Shown piece after piece: positions 16,485 through 25,118 of a stretch of 64,000 nt of DNA. The stretch is from Microcosmobacter sp040493455 (GTDB lineage: Bacteria > Bacteroidota > Bacteroidia > Flavobacteriales > Flavobacteriaceae), in contig NZ_JANFDA010000006.1 in the NCBI RefSeq assembly GCF_040493455.1, forward strand, positions 62,001-126,000, read 5' to 3'. The notes beneath the pieces are model-generated. The model saw only the letters and a list, made by a program, of their open reading frames with translations, made no database searches and had not been told where the DNA came from. Numbering within the stretch: the first letter of the stretch is position 1; every line of letters starts with the position of its first letter. The position numbers were made by a program, and so were the translations under genes.

Positions 16485-17060
16485 TTAAAGCCTCTTTACG
16501 TATTTGGTAACAATCACAATATGCTGACCATCTACTTTTCCTTCGATATACTCAGCATTATCATGGTCTAGTGATATTCTTCTCACTGCCGTACCTTGCT
16601 TGGCTACCATACTAGATCCTTTCACTTTTAAATCTTTAATAAGAACTACAGAATCTCCTGCTTGCAATACAGCTCCATTGACATCGCGATGTACTAGTTT
16701 ATCTTCACCATCATCACCATCGCCTTCTGCGTTTGCAAATGCTAAGGTCTCCTCATCGAGATACATCATATCCAAAAGATCTTGAGGCCAGCCTTCTGCC
16801 TTTAATCTATTGAGCATACGCCAGGCCATCACTTGCACAGCTCTGTGTTCGCTCCACATACTATCGTTTAAGCATCTCCAATGGTTTGGATCTATATTAT
16901 CGGAATTCGTCATTTGATCTTCACAGGTATCGCAAACATATAAGCTATCCTGAAGGCTTTGTGAAGCTGGAGGCACTGTAAATACCCTTAAATTTTCTGT
17001 TTGCTTGCACAATTCGCAACAATTATGACTACGCTTTTGAAGATCGCGCTCTAGACTCAT
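16485..17060 (-). CDS. PhnA-domain protein
   Basis: 191 residues. An N-terminal zinc-ribbon-like part with Cys14/15, Cys18, Cys43 and Cys46, then a middle helical part, then the PhnA domain at about 122-191 (DVNGAVLQAGDSVVLIKDL, VKGSSMVAKQGTAV, VDGQHIVIVTKYVKRL). The family was named from alkylphosphonate operons but has no proven role in them; no phosphonate genes are nearby here. Probably cytosolic. It is the first gene of a minus-strand pair with the DUF1272 gene. Confidence 0.85.
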   Translation of the reverse strand: MSLERDLQKRSHNCCELCKQTENLRVFTVPPASQSLQDSLYVCDTCEDQMTNSDNIDPNHWRCLNDSMWSEHRAVQVMAWRMLNRLKAEGWPQDLLDMMYLDEETLAFANAEGDGDDGEDKLVHRDVNGAVLQAGDSVVLIKDLKVKGSSMVAKQGTAVRRISLDHDNAEYIEGKVDGQHIVIVTKYVKRL

Positions 17061-17099
17061 CTATCCGTTTTTATTATTGAACAAATGTAAGGTTTTGCG

Positions 17100-17624
17100 A
17101 TGAACTCATTATCTTTAAGCATGCAAATTGAAACAGAGCGATTAGTTATTAAGGATATCTCTTCTAGTGAAGCGGCTTTTTATTTGAAGCTTTTTAATGA
17201 TCCTGATTGGATACGTAATATCAGTGATAAAGGCCTTAAAACAGTTGAAGAAGTTGAAGAGTATATTGAAAATAAGGTCTTGAAAGAATTTCAGGTGAAT
17301 GGAAATGGTTTTTTTACGATTCGTACCAAAGACCATATGAAACCTATTGGTGTATCTACATTATTGTTTAGAGACAATACCTCATTCTACGATGTTGGTT
17401 ATGGATTAATGCCAGATGCGCGTGGTAAGGGTTATGCAAAGGAAGCTACTCTAGCTATGATGGCTTATGCTGAAAATACTTTTGGTATCCCTAAAATTTA
17501 CGCTATCACAAAACTAGATAATGAACCTTCTATAGGGTTATTGCAAAGTTTGGGATTTAGCCTGAAAGAGCAATCAACAATCTTTGGTGAAGAACTCAAT
17601 AACATTTTTGAGTATCAATACTAG
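17100..17624 (+). CDS. GNAT family N-acetyltransferase (RimJ/RimL-like)
   Basis: 174 residues. MQIETERLVIKDIS is a typical opening for RimJ/RimL-type acetyltransferases; the ATG at 17121 (residue 8) may be the true start, and the ATG at 17100 is given as the longer form. The acetyl-CoA-binding motif A is VGYGLMPDARGKGYAKEATLAMMAYA near 97-122, followed by KIYAITKLDNEPSIGLLQSLGF. The substrate is unknown (protein N-terminus or small amine). Its TAG overlaps the stop codon of the convergent MmcQ-like gene. Confidence 0.85.
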   Translation: MNSLSLSMQIETERLVIKDISSSEAAFYLKLFNDPDWIRNISDKGLKTVEEVEEYIENKVLKEFQVNGNGFFTIRTKDHMKPIGVSTLLFRDNTSFYDVGYGLMPDARGKGYAKEATLAMMAYAENTFGIPKIYAITKLDNEPSIGLLQSLGFSLKEQSTIFGEELNNIFEYQY

Positions 17625-17989
17625 TCGTCTTTCAATTGTGCTTGGAGTTTCTTCGGTAAACTTTTAACCACGCAATCATAAGAATGATCAATTAATTCTG
17701 AAACCAACTTTGGTGGCAACTCTCCTTTATAGAGCCTAAGTGTATTCCAATGTTTTTTACTCATGTGATAGCCTGGTTCAATACTTTCGTATTCTGCTCT
17801 AAGTTCTTGAGCATAGTCCGGATCACATTTTAGGTTGATTGCAGACTCTCCGTTTTCCCAACTGTCCATTCCAGTGAGTAAAAACATCTTATTCATCACC
17901 TTGAAGACTAACACATTATCATCAAAAGGAAAATGTTCGGTCACCTCCTTCTTGGATAAACAATATTCGTATAGCTGTTCGATGTTCAT
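17621..17989 (-). CDS. MmcQ/YjbR family protein
   Basis: 122 residues from ATG 17989 (MNIEQLYEYCLSK); an ATG three codons earlier at 17998 would overlap the upstream gene. The family text is clear: VTEHFPFDDNVLVFKVMNKMFLL, AINLKCDPDYAQELRAEY, PGYHMSKKHWNTLRLYKGELP, SYDCVVKSLPKK. MmcQ/YjbR proteins have a double-wing fold related to DNA-binding proteins, but their cellular role is unproven. Cytosolic. It is coded last in a minus-strand run with DUF4230, DUF4260 and cyclase genes. Confidence 0.87.
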   Translation of the reverse strand: MNIEQLYEYCLSKKEVTEHFPFDDNVLVFKVMNKMFLLTGMDSWENGESAINLKCDPDYAQELRAEYESIEPGYHMSKKHWNTLRLYKGELPPKLVSELIDHSYDCVVKSLPKKLQAQLKDD

Positions 17990-17990
17990 G

Positions 17991-18599
17991 TTATTCAATC
18001 AGCTTTTTGGATTTATCTTCTATTACTAAAGCAGAATAATCTAATTGCCATCCAATAGTTTCAACTATGTTCTCCATAAGTGAGATGGTTTGTAAAGCTT
18101 CTTTTTGAGCGGCTTCAATGAGACCACTTTCAGGAATTTTCGCTTCTATATGACCCTTAGCTTCTTGATGTAATTCTGTGAGATCATTTGCTTCAAACTT
18201 ATTGAAATACCCATCTTTTTTGTCGTAGTAATTCAAATCTGTTTCGATAGATAAAATTTCAGGTTGCGGAAAATGATTCAGAAAAATAGTCTTAGAATCT
18301 TTATCTGCTCGCAACTGAATTTTAGACAAGTCATATCCGACATGAGCCTTAGCGTTTACGACAACTAATGCTTTCTTTTTGCTCGAAATCAGTTTCAAGA
18401 ACTTTTCTTTCACATCTTCATAATGGTAAATCTCAGCAAAATCACCTTCAACAGTGATAAACTTACATACGTTCTTAATCTTATCTAGTAAAATCACAGA
18501 TTGTGAATTGATAAGACTTTGACGCTTCAAAGATTTGAGATATGTGACCACACCCAAACTTGCCAATACGCCTATGATGATTCCTAAAAATGCTTCCAT
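17991..18599 (-). CDS. DUF4230 membrane-anchored protein
   Basis: 202 residues. N-terminal membrane helix (residues 3-20), then a domain with AEIYHYEDVKEKF, KKKALVVVNAKAHVGYDLSKIQL and FPQPEILSIETDLNYYDKKDGYFNKF, diagnostic of DUF4230. The family is widespread and of unknown function. The bulk of the protein should lie outside the cytoplasm or along the membrane. Its ATG overlaps the stop codon of the DUF4260 gene upstream by one base. Confidence 0.87.
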   Translation of the reverse strand: MEAFLGIIIGVLASLGVVTYLKSLKRQSLINSQSVILLDKIKNVCKFITVEGDFAEIYHYEDVKEKFLKLISSKKKALVVVNAKAHVGYDLSKIQLRADKDSKTIFLNHFPQPEILSIETDLNYYDKKDGYFNKFEANDLTELHQEAKGHIEAKIPESGLIEAAQKEALQTISLMENIVETIGWQLDYSALVIEDKSKKLIE

Positions 18600-18955
18600 T
18601 AATTACTATTTCCTATTTCTCCCAAATGTGTATACTTGAATCCCTTTTCGTACTTAAGTCCATAGCCTAGACAACGGTCAAAAGCAGCATGAGAAAACAA
18701 TATAATGCCTATCAATTGCAATACATCGCTTCTACTTATGGTGCCAATAATATAAAATGCTAGCGCAATAGCTTTGTGATGAAACACATTGTACATCCAC
18801 GCTCCTATTTTTTTATCTACTAAATAACCCAACATACTAATATCTGGCACAAAGAACAAGCCAATAAACCACCACCAATTCCATCCCAGCAGTTCAAACC
18901 AGAATACGCCTAGCAAAAACATTGCCAGTTCTTCTATTTTAATGGAGAGTTTCAT
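18599..18955 (-). CDS. DUF4260 integral membrane protein
   Basis: 118 residues with three or four hydrophobic helices. Family text: LLGWNWWWFIGLFFVPDISMLGY, AWMYNVFHHKAIAL, HAAFDRCLGYGLKY. DUF4260 proteins are small membrane proteins of unknown function. The gene overlaps the cyclase gene upstream by 4 bases and the DUF4230 gene downstream by 1, so the three are translationally coupled. Confidence 0.87.
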   Translation of the reverse strand: MKLSIKIEELAMFLLGVFWFELLGWNWWWFIGLFFVPDISMLGYLVDKKIGAWMYNVFHHKAIALAFYIIGTISRSDVLQLIGIILFSHAAFDRCLGYGLKYEKGFKYTHLGEIGNSN

Positions 18956-19701
18956 TCTATAACCTTATACAAAATAGGTTTGCTTGGTGAGGCATCGTTT
19001 TCGAAGGGTGCAATTTGCAGATTGACAAAATAAGTACCATCATCGATCTTATTGGACACATAGATAAACTCTGTAATGGTTGCATCCATTCTAAGTTTTC
19101 CCTTGGTATTCCAAAACGCATTATGACCAGCTAAAAGCCCTTCATCGTATTCCTTATCTACACTAGGTAAATCCACTAACAAATGCTTAATCCCTTTTTT
19201 TACCAAAAGCTCGATAGCTTCTAAAGTAAAGTAAGGCCAATTGGTATTAGAGTATTGCCTCGATTTTTTGTCTTTTATATTAGGAATAGTTCGTACGACC
19301 AATGCTTCTCTTTTTTTATTCCCTAGAGCAAATTGCAATTGCTTTTTAGAGATTACAAAGTCTTCACCATCTTTCTCTGGAGCCACTGTAATCACTTCGC
19401 CTAAAAAGAAAAACTGCTTTAGATTTTTATTAATAGAGTGAACTTTCTCCGTAATATGACCAACACACTCGGTATGCGTACCATGAGCATGAGGGTTGAA
19501 GTGAATCCCATTAAAATTTACTGAAGCACCTTCGGCAACGCTAATAGTACTACCATCTATAACTTCTGCCGAAATTTTTGGAGGTCCGATATACCATGCA
19601 TTTACATTACTGTCTGAACTTTTTAGCGGTATGGAAATATCTAAAGGGTTGGATAAATCTATTTTAAACTTTCTAGAGTTGTATTGTATTTGTGTGATCA
19701 A
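18952..19701 (-). CDS. Cyclase family (kynurenine formamidase-like) hydrolase
   Basis: 249 residues. The metal-binding signature of the cyclase/KynB family is HFNPHAHGTHTECVGHI near residue 73-89, in place of the common HxGTHxDxPxH; the usual Asp is a Glu here. Later text LLVDLPSVDKEYDEGLLAGHNAFWNTK also fits the family. These enzymes hydrolyse amide or cyclic bonds with Mn/Zn, but no tryptophan-degradation genes are near, so the substrate is open. It abuts the HemW gene (19702) and overlaps the DUF4260 gene by 4 bases. Confidence 0.85.
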   Translation of the reverse strand: MITQIQYNSRKFKIDLSNPLDISIPLKSSDSNVNAWYIGPPKISAEVIDGSTISVAEGASVNFNGIHFNPHAHGTHTECVGHITEKVHSINKNLKQFFFLGEVITVAPEKDGEDFVISKKQLQFALGNKKREALVVRTIPNIKDKKSRQYSNTNWPYFTLEAIELLVKKGIKHLLVDLPSVDKEYDEGLLAGHNAFWNTKGKLRMDATITEFIYVSNKIDDGTYFVNLQIAPFENDASPSKPILYKVIE

Positions 19702-20862
19702 TTATAAATTCAGTTTAAAGAGTTGTGAAGCGATACCATCGCTCAAAAATTTTCCTTTTTTGCTAACCTGTAGCTTGTCGTTATGAAGATACAAAAACTC
19801 ATCGTCAATATACCCTTTAGCTTGCTCTAAAAGATATGACCTATAATTTTTCCCAAAGTCAGTTTCGATCTTATCCAAAGAAACACCCCAAATGGTGCGC
19901 AGACCTGTCATAATGTATTCATTATAACGATCTGTCACTGTGAGGGTTTCGACTTCGGAAGGCAATTCATTCTCAGCTATTGCTTTTATGTATTTTGAAT
20001 TGTTTCTCACATTCCAAGAGCGTTGAGCGCCATTAAAAGAATGTGCTGAAGGTCCTATACCTATATAGGGTTTGCCTTGCCAATAGGCTGAATTATTTTT
20101 GCTGAAATAACCTTCTTTTCCAAAGTTTGATAATTCGTAATGCACAAAATCTGAAGCTTCCAGAGTATCAATTAATATGTGAAACTGTTGTTCAGCCTTT
20201 TCATCATCGACATTATCAATAATGCCCTTTTTGATAAAGTTTTCTAAGGCGGTTTGGGGTTCTACTGTTAATGCATAACTCGATATATGGGGAATATCAA
20301 AAGACAACGCCGTTTCTATATTCTGAATCCATTGTTCGTTTGAAGCGCCTGGAATACCATAAATAAGATCAATTGAAATGTTGTCAAAATAGGCTCTTGC
20401 TTCCTCTAGGCAACGTTTAGCTTCTTCGGCATTATGAGCTCGATTCATAAGTTTTAGATCGGCTTCGAAAAACGATTGAATGCCTATGCTCAATCTATTA
20501 ATTCCAATAGTTCTATAAGCATTGAAGCTATTTTTGGATGGCACTTCGGCTCCGCTCAGTGCCCCAACCAAATCATCTGGATTTGCTTCTAGGGTAATCT
20601 CTGGGTTTTCTGCAACATCATAATTAGCATAAACCTCATCAATAATCGATTGCAATTCTGCAATGGTCAATACACTTGGTGTCCCTCCACCGAAGTAAAT
20701 GGTCTCTACTAATGTATTTGAAAATTCATCTTTTCGTAATCGCAATTCACTTTTGAGCGCCTCGACTAGTTCACCTTTCTTTTTAAACGATGTAGAAAAA
20801 TGAAAATCGCAATAGTGGCAAGCTTGCTTACAAAATGGTATGTGGATGTAGATGCCTGCCAA
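19702..20862 (-). CDS. hemW: Radical SAM family haem chaperone HemW
   Basis: 386 residues. Radical-SAM cluster motif CKQACHYC (Cys11, Cys15, Cys18) in IYIHIPFCKQACHYCDF, then TIYFGGGTPSVL, EANPDD and NRLSIGIQSF, all typical of HemW and distinct from HemN by the N-terminal motif. It binds haem and is thought to insert it into respiratory proteins. The C-terminal HemN domain follows (YNEYIMTGLRTIWGVSL). It is coded 11 bases downstream of ruvC. Confidence 0.93.
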   Translation of the reverse strand: MAGIYIHIPFCKQACHYCDFHFSTSFKKKGELVEALKSELRLRKDEFSNTLVETIYFGGGTPSVLTIAELQSIIDEVYANYDVAENPEITLEANPDDLVGALSGAEVPSKNSFNAYRTIGINRLSIGIQSFFEADLKLMNRAHNAEEAKRCLEEARAYFDNISIDLIYGIPGASNEQWIQNIETALSFDIPHISSYALTVEPQTALENFIKKGIIDNVDDEKAEQQFHILIDTLEASDFVHYELSNFGKEGYFSKNNSAYWQGKPYIGIGPSAHSFNGAQRSWNVRNNSKYIKAIAENELPSEVETLTVTDRYNEYIMTGLRTIWGVSLDKIETDFGKNYRSYLLEQAKGYIDDEFLYLHNDKLQVSKKGKFLSDGIASQLFKLNL

Positions 20863-20873
20863 TTTAAAATCAG

Positions 20874-21425
20874 TTATTCAACTCTATCTTCGTTCGCTTT
20901 TACAAAAGCACTCCAACCAGAGTAACTTTTCCCAACGGATACACGTCCTTGATTGTAGAAATGACATACTGCTGCAGCCAAGCCATCGGTGGCGTCTAGA
21001 TTCTTTGGTAATTCTTTCAAACCCAAAAGACTTTGAAGCATTTTAGCGACTTGCTCTTTACTAGCATTACCATTCCCTGTGATGGCCATTTTAATCTTCT
21101 TAGGTGAGTACTCTGTAATAGGTACTTCTCGACTCAATCCTGCCGCCATAGCCACACCTTGTGCACGACCAAGCTTCAACATACTTTGTACGTTTTTACC
21201 AAAAAAAGGTGCTTCGATAGCGATCTCATCTGGATGATAGGTATCAATAAGTTCTACAGTACGTTCGAAAATAAGCTTCAGCTTCAGATAATGATCATCG
21301 TATTTTTTTAGGTGCAATTCATTGAGCTGCATAAACGTCATGGATTTACCTACGACTTTGATAAGTCCAAATCCCATGATTGTGGTTCCAGGATCAATCC
21401 CTAATATTATTTTTTCTTTACTCAT
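20874..21425 (-). CDS. ruvC: Crossover junction endodeoxyribonuclease RuvC
   Basis: 183 residues. Catalytic acidic residues are visible in LGIDPGTTIMGFG (first Asp), IAIEAPFFGKN (Glu) and LDATDGLAAAVCH (Asp pair). RuvC cuts Holliday junctions during recombination, working with RuvAB. The short C-terminal tail after the catalytic core (SGWSAFVKANEDRVE) is common in Bacteroidota. Its ATG overlaps the stop codon of the beta-barrel protein gene upstream. Confidence 0.95.
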   Translation of the reverse strand: MSKEKIILGIDPGTTIMGFGLIKVVGKSMTFMQLNELHLKKYDDHYLKLKLIFERTVELIDTYHPDEIAIEAPFFGKNVQSMLKLGRAQGVAMAAGLSREVPITEYSPKKIKMAITGNGNASKEQVAKMLQSLLGLKELPKNLDATDGLAAAVCHFYNQGRVSVGKSYSGWSAFVKANEDRVE

Positions 21426-22060
21426 TAATTACACGTATAACAACCACTTAAAGAGAATGTAATTCCTAATGTAGCAGTGAGCACATTTCCGTTAAACGCT
21501 CCAAGTCCGGTTAAAGGTGGATCGTAATCATCTAAAGATGTAAATCCATAAATATAAGAGAGGTCTCCATATAGGGAAATGGTTTCAGACATTGCATAAT
21601 GTAGCTCTACACCAGCCATAAAGTTTGCATAGGTTTGCTTGTTATCACCAAGATTCCCAAGCGGTTTTACAAAAGAAATCCCAGGTCCTGCATGTCCTAC
21701 GACACCCATTCTTTGAGGCAAAAACCCTAAACTTGTTGTTGGATCGTATACAAACTGTGCATTGATACGTGAATAATTGGTCTTAAACTCCGGAACATCA
21801 TCTCCACTCGAAAAACGATTGAATCCGTAGTCTAATTTTGCACCAAGTTGAGGCTTGAACATATACTGAATTCCTAAATTCACAGTTGGAAAATTGAGGT
21901 TCTTAGAATTTAGTTCATTAACAAAACCTCCCCAAAACGGTCTATTGAATCCTAAAGCGACTTGAGCTTTCCATACATTGGTAGCTTTTTGGGCGAATAT
22001 CATCTCACAACTTCCAAACAACATTAAAAAAAACAAGGTAGATCTAAAAAGGGTCTTCAT
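21425..22060 (-). CDS. Outer-membrane beta-barrel protein, unknown function
   Basis: 211 residues with a signal peptide (cut near FAQKA, residue 24). The mature part is built of amphipathic strands (LGIQYMFKPQLGAKLDYGFNRF, MAGVELHYAMSETISLYGDLSYIYGF, NVLTATLGITFSLSG) like 8-strand OmpA/OmpX-type barrels. The final residues are SGCYTCN, with two Cys in a CxxC after the last strand, which is unusual for a barrel. It is divergent from the gene at 22088 with only 27 bases between the two start codons. Confidence 0.8.
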   Translation of the reverse strand: MKTLFRSTLFFLMLFGSCEMIFAQKATNVWKAQVALGFNRPFWGGFVNELNSKNLNFPTVNLGIQYMFKPQLGAKLDYGFNRFSSGDDVPEFKTNYSRINAQFVYDPTTSLGFLPQRMGVVGHAGPGISFVKPLGNLGDNKQTYANFMAGVELHYAMSETISLYGDLSYIYGFTSLDDYDPPLTGLGAFNGNVLTATLGITFSLSGCYTCN

Positions 22061-22076
22061 CTTATAATATTTGAGT

Positions 22077-22084
22077 TATTTTGC
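22077..22084 (+). promoter_or_regulatory. Possible -7 box just upstream of the flippase-like gene
   Basis: TTATTTTG resembles the Bacteroidota -7 box TAnnTTTG and ends 3 bases before the ATG at 22088. If used, the transcript would have almost no leader. The whole divergent spacer is 27 bases, so the promoters of both genes must overlap each other or the coding starts. Confidence 0.3.
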
Positions 22085-22087
22085 AGT

Positions 22088-23059
22088 ATGTTCCATACAC
22101 TTCCATACAAAACTAAGCAATTCTTTTTTGTGCTAATCAAGTTGAGTATCGTTGTTGGAGCCTTTTATTTTATTTATCAAAAACTAGCCGAAAACGAAGG
22201 TTTAGAGTTTAGCACTTTTATTCATTTTTTGACTGAAAATCGTGTGTTTTCATTAAAAAATGTCGTTTTTTTACTCGTTTTCACCCTTTTTAATTGGTTT
22301 TTTGAAATTTTGAAATGGCAACATTTAGTTGCTTCTATCAAGAAAATTTCCTTAAGAGCATCACTAGAACAAAGCCTTGGGTCATTAACCGCTTCTCTTA
22401 TTACCCCAAACAGAATTGGTGAATATGGCGCCAAGGCTGTGTACTATTCCAAAACGCATAGAAAACGCATATTATTATTAAACCTCGTAGGCAATGTTTC
22501 CCAGATGACCATTACCATGATTCTAGGTACTATAGGGTTTGCTTTTTTTGTGAACAATTACGATATCAACATAGATTACTACAAACTTGTTAGGTTTGTT
22601 TTTGTAGTGATTGTTATTGGTGCATTAGGTCTTTTGGGTATTAAGCAGGATCGCTTTCGTATAAAAGGGTTTTCCTTTGAAAAGGTCTTGAAGTTCATTA
22701 AAGCCATAAGTGCAAAAACTAAAGCGACTGTACTACTGCTATCATTAATTAGGTACCTCATCTTTTCGTATCAATTCTATTTTTTACTTACAATATTTGG
22801 TGTTGAAGTCGACTATCTAAGAGCTATGATGGTGATCACTAGTATGTATCTACTGGCTTCAATAATTCCTTCAATATTTATTTTTGATGTTGTGATTAAG
22901 GGAAGTGTAGCAGTGTATTTATTTTCGGCTGTTGGCGTTAATGAGATAAGTGTTCTTAGTATTATATCCATTATGTGGTTATTAAATATCGTCTTGCCTA
23001 GTATATTTGGAAGTTACTATGTTTTAAACTTCAATTTTAAAAGCTTTCATGAGGAATGA
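22088..23059 (+). CDS. Lysylphosphatidylglycerol synthase TM/flippase-like integral membrane protein
   Basis: 323 residues with about eight membrane helices. Motifs SLGSLTASLITPNRIGEYGAKAVYY and the helix series fit the LPG_synthase_TM superfamily (membrane part of MprF, AglD-type). No catalytic LPG synthase domain is present. Together with the GT2 glycosyltransferase whose gene overlaps its end by 4 bases, it probably makes, flips or exports a lipid-linked sugar or glycolipid (inference). Confidence 0.82.
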   Translation: MFHTLPYKTKQFFFVLIKLSIVVGAFYFIYQKLAENEGLEFSTFIHFLTENRVFSLKNVVFLLVFTLFNWFFEILKWQHLVASIKKISLRASLEQSLGSLTASLITPNRIGEYGAKAVYYSKTHRKRILLLNLVGNVSQMTITMILGTIGFAFFVNNYDINIDYYKLVRFVFVVIVIGALGLLGIKQDRFRIKGFSFEKVLKFIKAISAKTKATVLLLSLIRYLIFSYQFYFLLTIFGVEVDYLRAMMVITSMYLLASIIPSIFIFDVVIKGSVAVYLFSAVGVNEISVLSIISIMWLLNIVLPSIFGSYYVLNFNFKSFHEE

Positions 23060-24186
23060 TTACAGTAATTTTTATCATAATCACAGTAATTTATCTAATA
23101 CTCATCTTCAGTTTTGTAAGAGGGTTTAATAAAGTTGAGGTTTTCAATTTGCAGGACATAAACCCGAAGTCTCGGTTTTCGATCCTCATTCCTTTCAAAA
23201 ATGAAGCAAAGAATTTGCCTGCATTAGTAGATTCAATTTCAAAATTAAACTACCCTAAACATCTTTTTGAGGTCATCTTTATTAATGATAACTCTGCAGA
23301 TGATTCTAAACAGATTCTTAGTGCGCTTTGTAAAAAACATCTTAGGAACTATGTTATAACAGTAATCGATAACGAACGTAAATCCAAAGCTCCTAAAAAA
23401 GATGCGATAACGCTTGGTGTGTCCAAAGCTAATTTTGAATGGATTGTTACCACAGATGCTGATTGTCTATTACCTAAATACTGGCTAGATAGTTTTGATG
23501 AGTTTATTCAAAACTCTGATAGTGATGTTATTGCAGGACCTTTGCTTTATGCTACTTACAACACGTTTTTGGAGCGTTTTCAAGCTATGGATGTTATGAG
23601 TCTACAAGGGGCTACTATTGGTGCTTTTGGGCTAAACAACCCATTTATGTGCAATGGTGCTAACTTTGCTTACAAAGCAACAACATTTGAGACTTTAAAC
23701 GGATTTGAAGGCAATACTAATATTGCAAGTGGTGATGATATTTTCTTTCTGGAAAAGGCTAAACGAAAAGGTCATAAGGTTGATTATCTAAAATCTGTGC
23801 ATGCTGCTGTGATTTCACATCCAGAACCCAACTGGAACGCTGTTATAGTGCAACGAAAACGATGGGCTTCAAAAACTTCTGCAACCAAAAATACTCTTGG
23901 TAGGTTTACTGCTTTAGTTATCCTCTTAATGAATGCTGCGATAGCTTGTGGTTTGGTTTTAGCAATGACTTCAGTGATTTCGTGGAAACTGTTGTTGTAT
24001 CTGTTTTTTATAAAAATCAATATAGACTTTCTATTATTATTTAAGACAGCTTCATTCTTTGATACCAAAGATGCTTTAAGTAGTTATTGGCTGGCTTGTC
24101 TACTCTATCCTTTCTTTAGTACTTACGTGGCTATAGTTTCCATGTTTTCAACCTATAAATGGAAAGGCGAGCATTATTCAAAGTAG
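23056..24186 (+). CDS. Membrane glycosyltransferase, family 2
   Basis: 376 residues. An N-terminal membrane helix is followed by a GT-A domain with FSILIPFKNEAKNLPALVDSI, the FINDNSADDS motif, DxD-type VTTDADCLLP, GDDIFFLEKAKRKG, and the processive-type QRKRWASK motif, then three C-terminal membrane helices. It transfers a sugar from a nucleotide-sugar to an unknown acceptor at the inner membrane. It overlaps the flippase-like gene by 4 bases, so the two are one unit. Confidence 0.9.
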   Translation: MITVIFIIITVIYLILIFSFVRGFNKVEVFNLQDINPKSRFSILIPFKNEAKNLPALVDSISKLNYPKHLFEVIFINDNSADDSKQILSALCKKHLRNYVITVIDNERKSKAPKKDAITLGVSKANFEWIVTTDADCLLPKYWLDSFDEFIQNSDSDVIAGPLLYATYNTFLERFQAMDVMSLQGATIGAFGLNNPFMCNGANFAYKATTFETLNGFEGNTNIASGDDIFFLEKAKRKGHKVDYLKSVHAAVISHPEPNWNAVIVQRKRWASKTSATKNTLGRFTALVILLMNAAIACGLVLAMTSVISWKLLLYLFFIKINIDFLLLFKTASFFDTKDALSSYWLACLLYPFFSTYVAIVSMFSTYKWKGEHYSK

Positions 24187-24242
24187 AATTATAGAGTGTC
24201 GAAGATTTTTGGTAGCTTTACTCGAACCAAAATCTCACACTT

Positions 24243-25118
24243 ATGAAAAGGCTAGTATTCATAGTAATTGCAATGCTTTTCTTTAGTTACAGCAATGCAC
24301 AACAAACCTACACTGTTAATGGAGAATCTTTAGAATTGAAAACCGAAATTGATGGTACTCTGGATTTACTCTGGAATATCATTGATGGTCAATATCGGTA
24401 TTTTGTAAGATCCGAAGATGGTACCATTACGGAACTAAAAAATACTCGAGGCGAAGACCGAAAATATCTTGAAGAGTACAAATCTGTTTTAGCGAGTCTT
24501 ACTAATAATTCAATCTCTACTGAAAAGCTAAAGCTTACTTTATACGATCTCAGAAACTTTATAGACGACTATAATAGCAGTAAGGATAGTAGTTACCAAT
24601 CCGTGACTACAAAATCTGATGTTCTTGTAAGACTGGGTATTAACGCTGGAATTACCAACAATCCTTTTGTTGAAAACCCTAATAATGACATTGCACCTTT
24701 AGGTGTTTTGGAACTGGAGGTTATGGAGCGAAATGTGCTGCAAAGGCACTCTGGGTTTTTACAAGTGAGGCATAGTTTTGAAAATGGCGAATTCAACTAT
24801 TCAACGACTGAATTATCCTTAGGGTATCGTTATAGAATTGTTAATAAGGAAACGTTTAGTATTTACGGTCAATTGAAATTTGCTACAGTAAACTTCTCTA
24901 GAGCTGAAGTCGAAGTTCCACAGGGTCCAACAACAGTTACTAATGAAGCCAAAGACACTGCTTTTGATGCACCAATGATTTTTGGAGTCGGTGCAGAAAT
25001 TGCTGTTGGAGATTCTGGATTTATTACGATTAATTATGGCGAACTGTTTGCCGTCTTTCTGGATAATCAAGGTAATTTTTCAACTGATATTACATTGGGA
25101 TATAAGTTTAATCTATAA
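24243..25118 (+). CDS. Exported beta-barrel-like protein, unknown function
   Basis: 291 residues with a signal peptide (cut near YSNAQQ, residue 19). The first 100 residues of the mature part are mixed helix and strand with an acidic segment; from about 120 on, amphipathic strands suggest an outer-membrane barrel (VLVRLGINAGIT, LGVLELEVMERN, ELSLGYRYRIVNKETFSIYGQLKFATVNF, DITLGYKFNL at the C-terminus ending in Leu). A possible -7 box TAGCTTTA lies at 24213-24220. It abuts the Bax-inhibitor-like gene. Confidence 0.75.
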   Translation: MKRLVFIVIAMLFFSYSNAQQTYTVNGESLELKTEIDGTLDLLWNIIDGQYRYFVRSEDGTITELKNTRGEDRKYLEEYKSVLASLTNNSISTEKLKLTLYDLRNFIDDYNSSKDSSYQSVTTKSDVLVRLGINAGITNNPFVENPNNDIAPLGVLELEVMERNVLQRHSGFLQVRHSFENGEFNYSTTELSLGYRYRIVNKETFSIYGQLKFATVNFSRAEVEVPQGPTTVTNEAKDTAFDAPMIFGVGAEIAVGDSGFITINYGELFAVFLDNQGNFSTDITLGYKFNL

